Shown: one piece after another, positions 7,750-8,181 of the stretch
Layout of the letters: each line of letters begins with the position of its first letter
Numbering within the stretch: the first letter of the stretch is position 1
Origin: Alteromonadaceae bacterium
GTDB lineage: Bacteria > Pseudomonadota > Gammaproteobacteria > Pseudomonadales > Oleiphilaceae
Direction of reading: 5' to 3'
Assembly (NCBI GenBank): GCA_013393545.1
Contig: JABXHG010000026.1
Location: 1 to 8,181 of the forward strand
Length of the DNA stretch: 8,181 nucleotides
Notes under the pieces: model-generated
Told to the model about the DNA's origin: nothing
Databases searched by the model: none
The model's input: only the letters and a program-made list of their open reading frames with translations
Translations under genes and position numbers: made by a program

Positions 7750-8064
7750 GTGAAAAATAATAGTGAGGAGAGTAACTGTCATTCTCAGCAACTCGATGAG
7801 GCGTTGCGGCGGGCAAGAACTCTGAGGCCGCCGGTAGCGGTTCCCCCCGCCCCTGTCAACGTGGGTATTGTGCAGCGTATGAACCGTGCGCAGCATAATT
7901 TGTTAGCGATGTGGCGCGAGAAAGACTATTCCATCTATAGCTCCAAACTGCATCTCGTCAATCAGGATTACGTAATTTGCAATAGCCCTGATACGGTGCG
8001 GCGCGTTTTTCTTGAACAGCACGATAACTACGACCCGTCGTCTGTCAAGGTAGTTGGAACTTGA
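7750..8064 (+). pseudogene. Truncated cytochrome P450-like gene, N-terminal fragment
   Basis: The 104-residue product resembles the N-terminus of bacterial class I P450s: a Pro-rich entry (TLRPPVAVPPAPV, residues 24-36), a helix with MNRAQHNLLAMWREKDY, then LHLVNQDYVICNSPDTVRRVFLEQHDNYD, matching the beta-1 strands and helix B region (a membrane-independent P450 usually continues with a KSPQMR-like stretch). After NYDPSS (about base 8043) the likeness ends and a TGA follows within six codons. The heme-binding Cys, I-helix Thr and ExxR, which lie 150-350 residues further on, are absent. A complete P450 would be about 450 aa, so this cannot be functional alone. The start is GTG 7750 with GGAG at 7739-7742. 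Abrupt loss plus adjacent hairpins suggests interruption by an insertion. The P450 assignment comes from recalled family pattern and is moderately sure. Confidence 0.55.
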
Positions 8065-8086
8065 TTCCTGTCGGCTCTAATGAGCC
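8056..8086. repeat. Two adjacent small hairpins just past the P450 break
   Basis: GGAA (8056-8059) pairs with TTCC (8065-8068) around a 5-nt loop, and GGCTC (8073-8077) pairs perfectly with GAGCC (8082-8086) around TAAT. They lie between the point where P450 likeness ends (about 8043) and the minus-strand open frame entering from the right. Subterminal hairpins next to a transposase-family gene end are a feature of IS200/IS605 elements, but five base pairs are too few to decide. Confidence 0.35.
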
Positions 8087-8181
8087 ACGCACTGCTCTTT
8101 AACAGTTTGCTCCTCGGGTAGTGGGTTTAACCACACCGCTCCCACGGGGTCGCAGTTGCGAATACCGGCTGACCAACGGCC
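8077..8181 (-). CDS. Minus-strand open frame entering from the right edge, C-terminal 34 codons; unidentified
   Basis: Read on the minus strand from base 8181, the frame stays open for 34 codons and ends at TAG (8077-8079). The peptide begins GRWSAGIRNCDPVGAVW and ends EEQTVKEQCVAH. I do not recognise the family; another minus frame is open for 26 codons, so even the choice of frame is uncertain. Position suggests the 3' end of a mobile-element gene (transposase or TnpB-type) whose element interrupts the P450 gene. The coding call is weak. Confidence 0.25.
   Translation of the reverse strand, partial: GRWSAGIRNCDPVGAVWLNPLPEEQTVKEQCVAH

Noticed and set aside
7728..7760. Tiny frame MQAVESGGEK preceding and overlapping the P450 start
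   Set aside because: Ten codons with no Shine-Dalgarno, and no reason beyond chance in a short spacer.
7492..7896. 134-residue minus-strand open frame across the Cys repeats and the P450 start
   Set aside because: It spans two plus-strand features in a shadow frame, and its apparent periodicity only mirrors the repeats.

Overview
The window reads as a moderately GC-rich gammaproteobacterial chromosome segment, probably a marine Marinobacter-like organism. The evidence is separate CysN and CysC proteins close to the E. coli lengths, an SLC13 permease directly behind them, and a P450-like N-terminus at the far end. Genus is an inference from gene content; there is no rRNA or other phylogenetic marker. 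There are no tRNAs, CRISPR arrays or phage genes. All complete genes are on the plus strand.

Region 1 (1-4168) is a sulfate-assimilation operon: the 3' part of cysD, then cysN, cysC and a 587-aa SLC13/Sac1-like permease. The genes are tightly packed: the cysD stop touches the cysN Shine-Dalgarno, cysN and cysC overlap by an ATGA, and 32 nt separate cysC from the permease. Together they would import sulfate (permease, inferred), adenylate it to APS (CysDN) and phosphorylate it to PAPS (CysC). The first ~100 bases are abnormal: CysD conserved positions are lost without frame loss and the stretch is about half G, as expected of poor sequence at a contig end.

Region 2 (4200-4802) is a GNAT acetyltransferase with two possible starts. 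Base composition begins to fall here.

Region 3 (4884-7719) is an AT-richer two-gene unit. The first gene encodes an outer-membrane-type lipoprotein with a C-terminal DUF1566 (Lcl C-terminal-like) domain. The second, starting 4 nt after the first stops, encodes a 612-aa exported protein: signal peptide, long alpha-helical region, an unrecognised middle domain, and five tandem Cys-rich repeats of 21-24 residues. This pair is the best candidate here for an undescribed system, probably a cell-envelope or surface complex.

Region 4 (7750-8181) is a P450-like N-terminus of about 100 aa that loses family similarity and stops. It is followed by closely spaced small hairpins and a minus-strand open frame entering from the right edge. 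The simplest reading is a P450 gene interrupted by the end of a mobile element, whose family I cannot establish.
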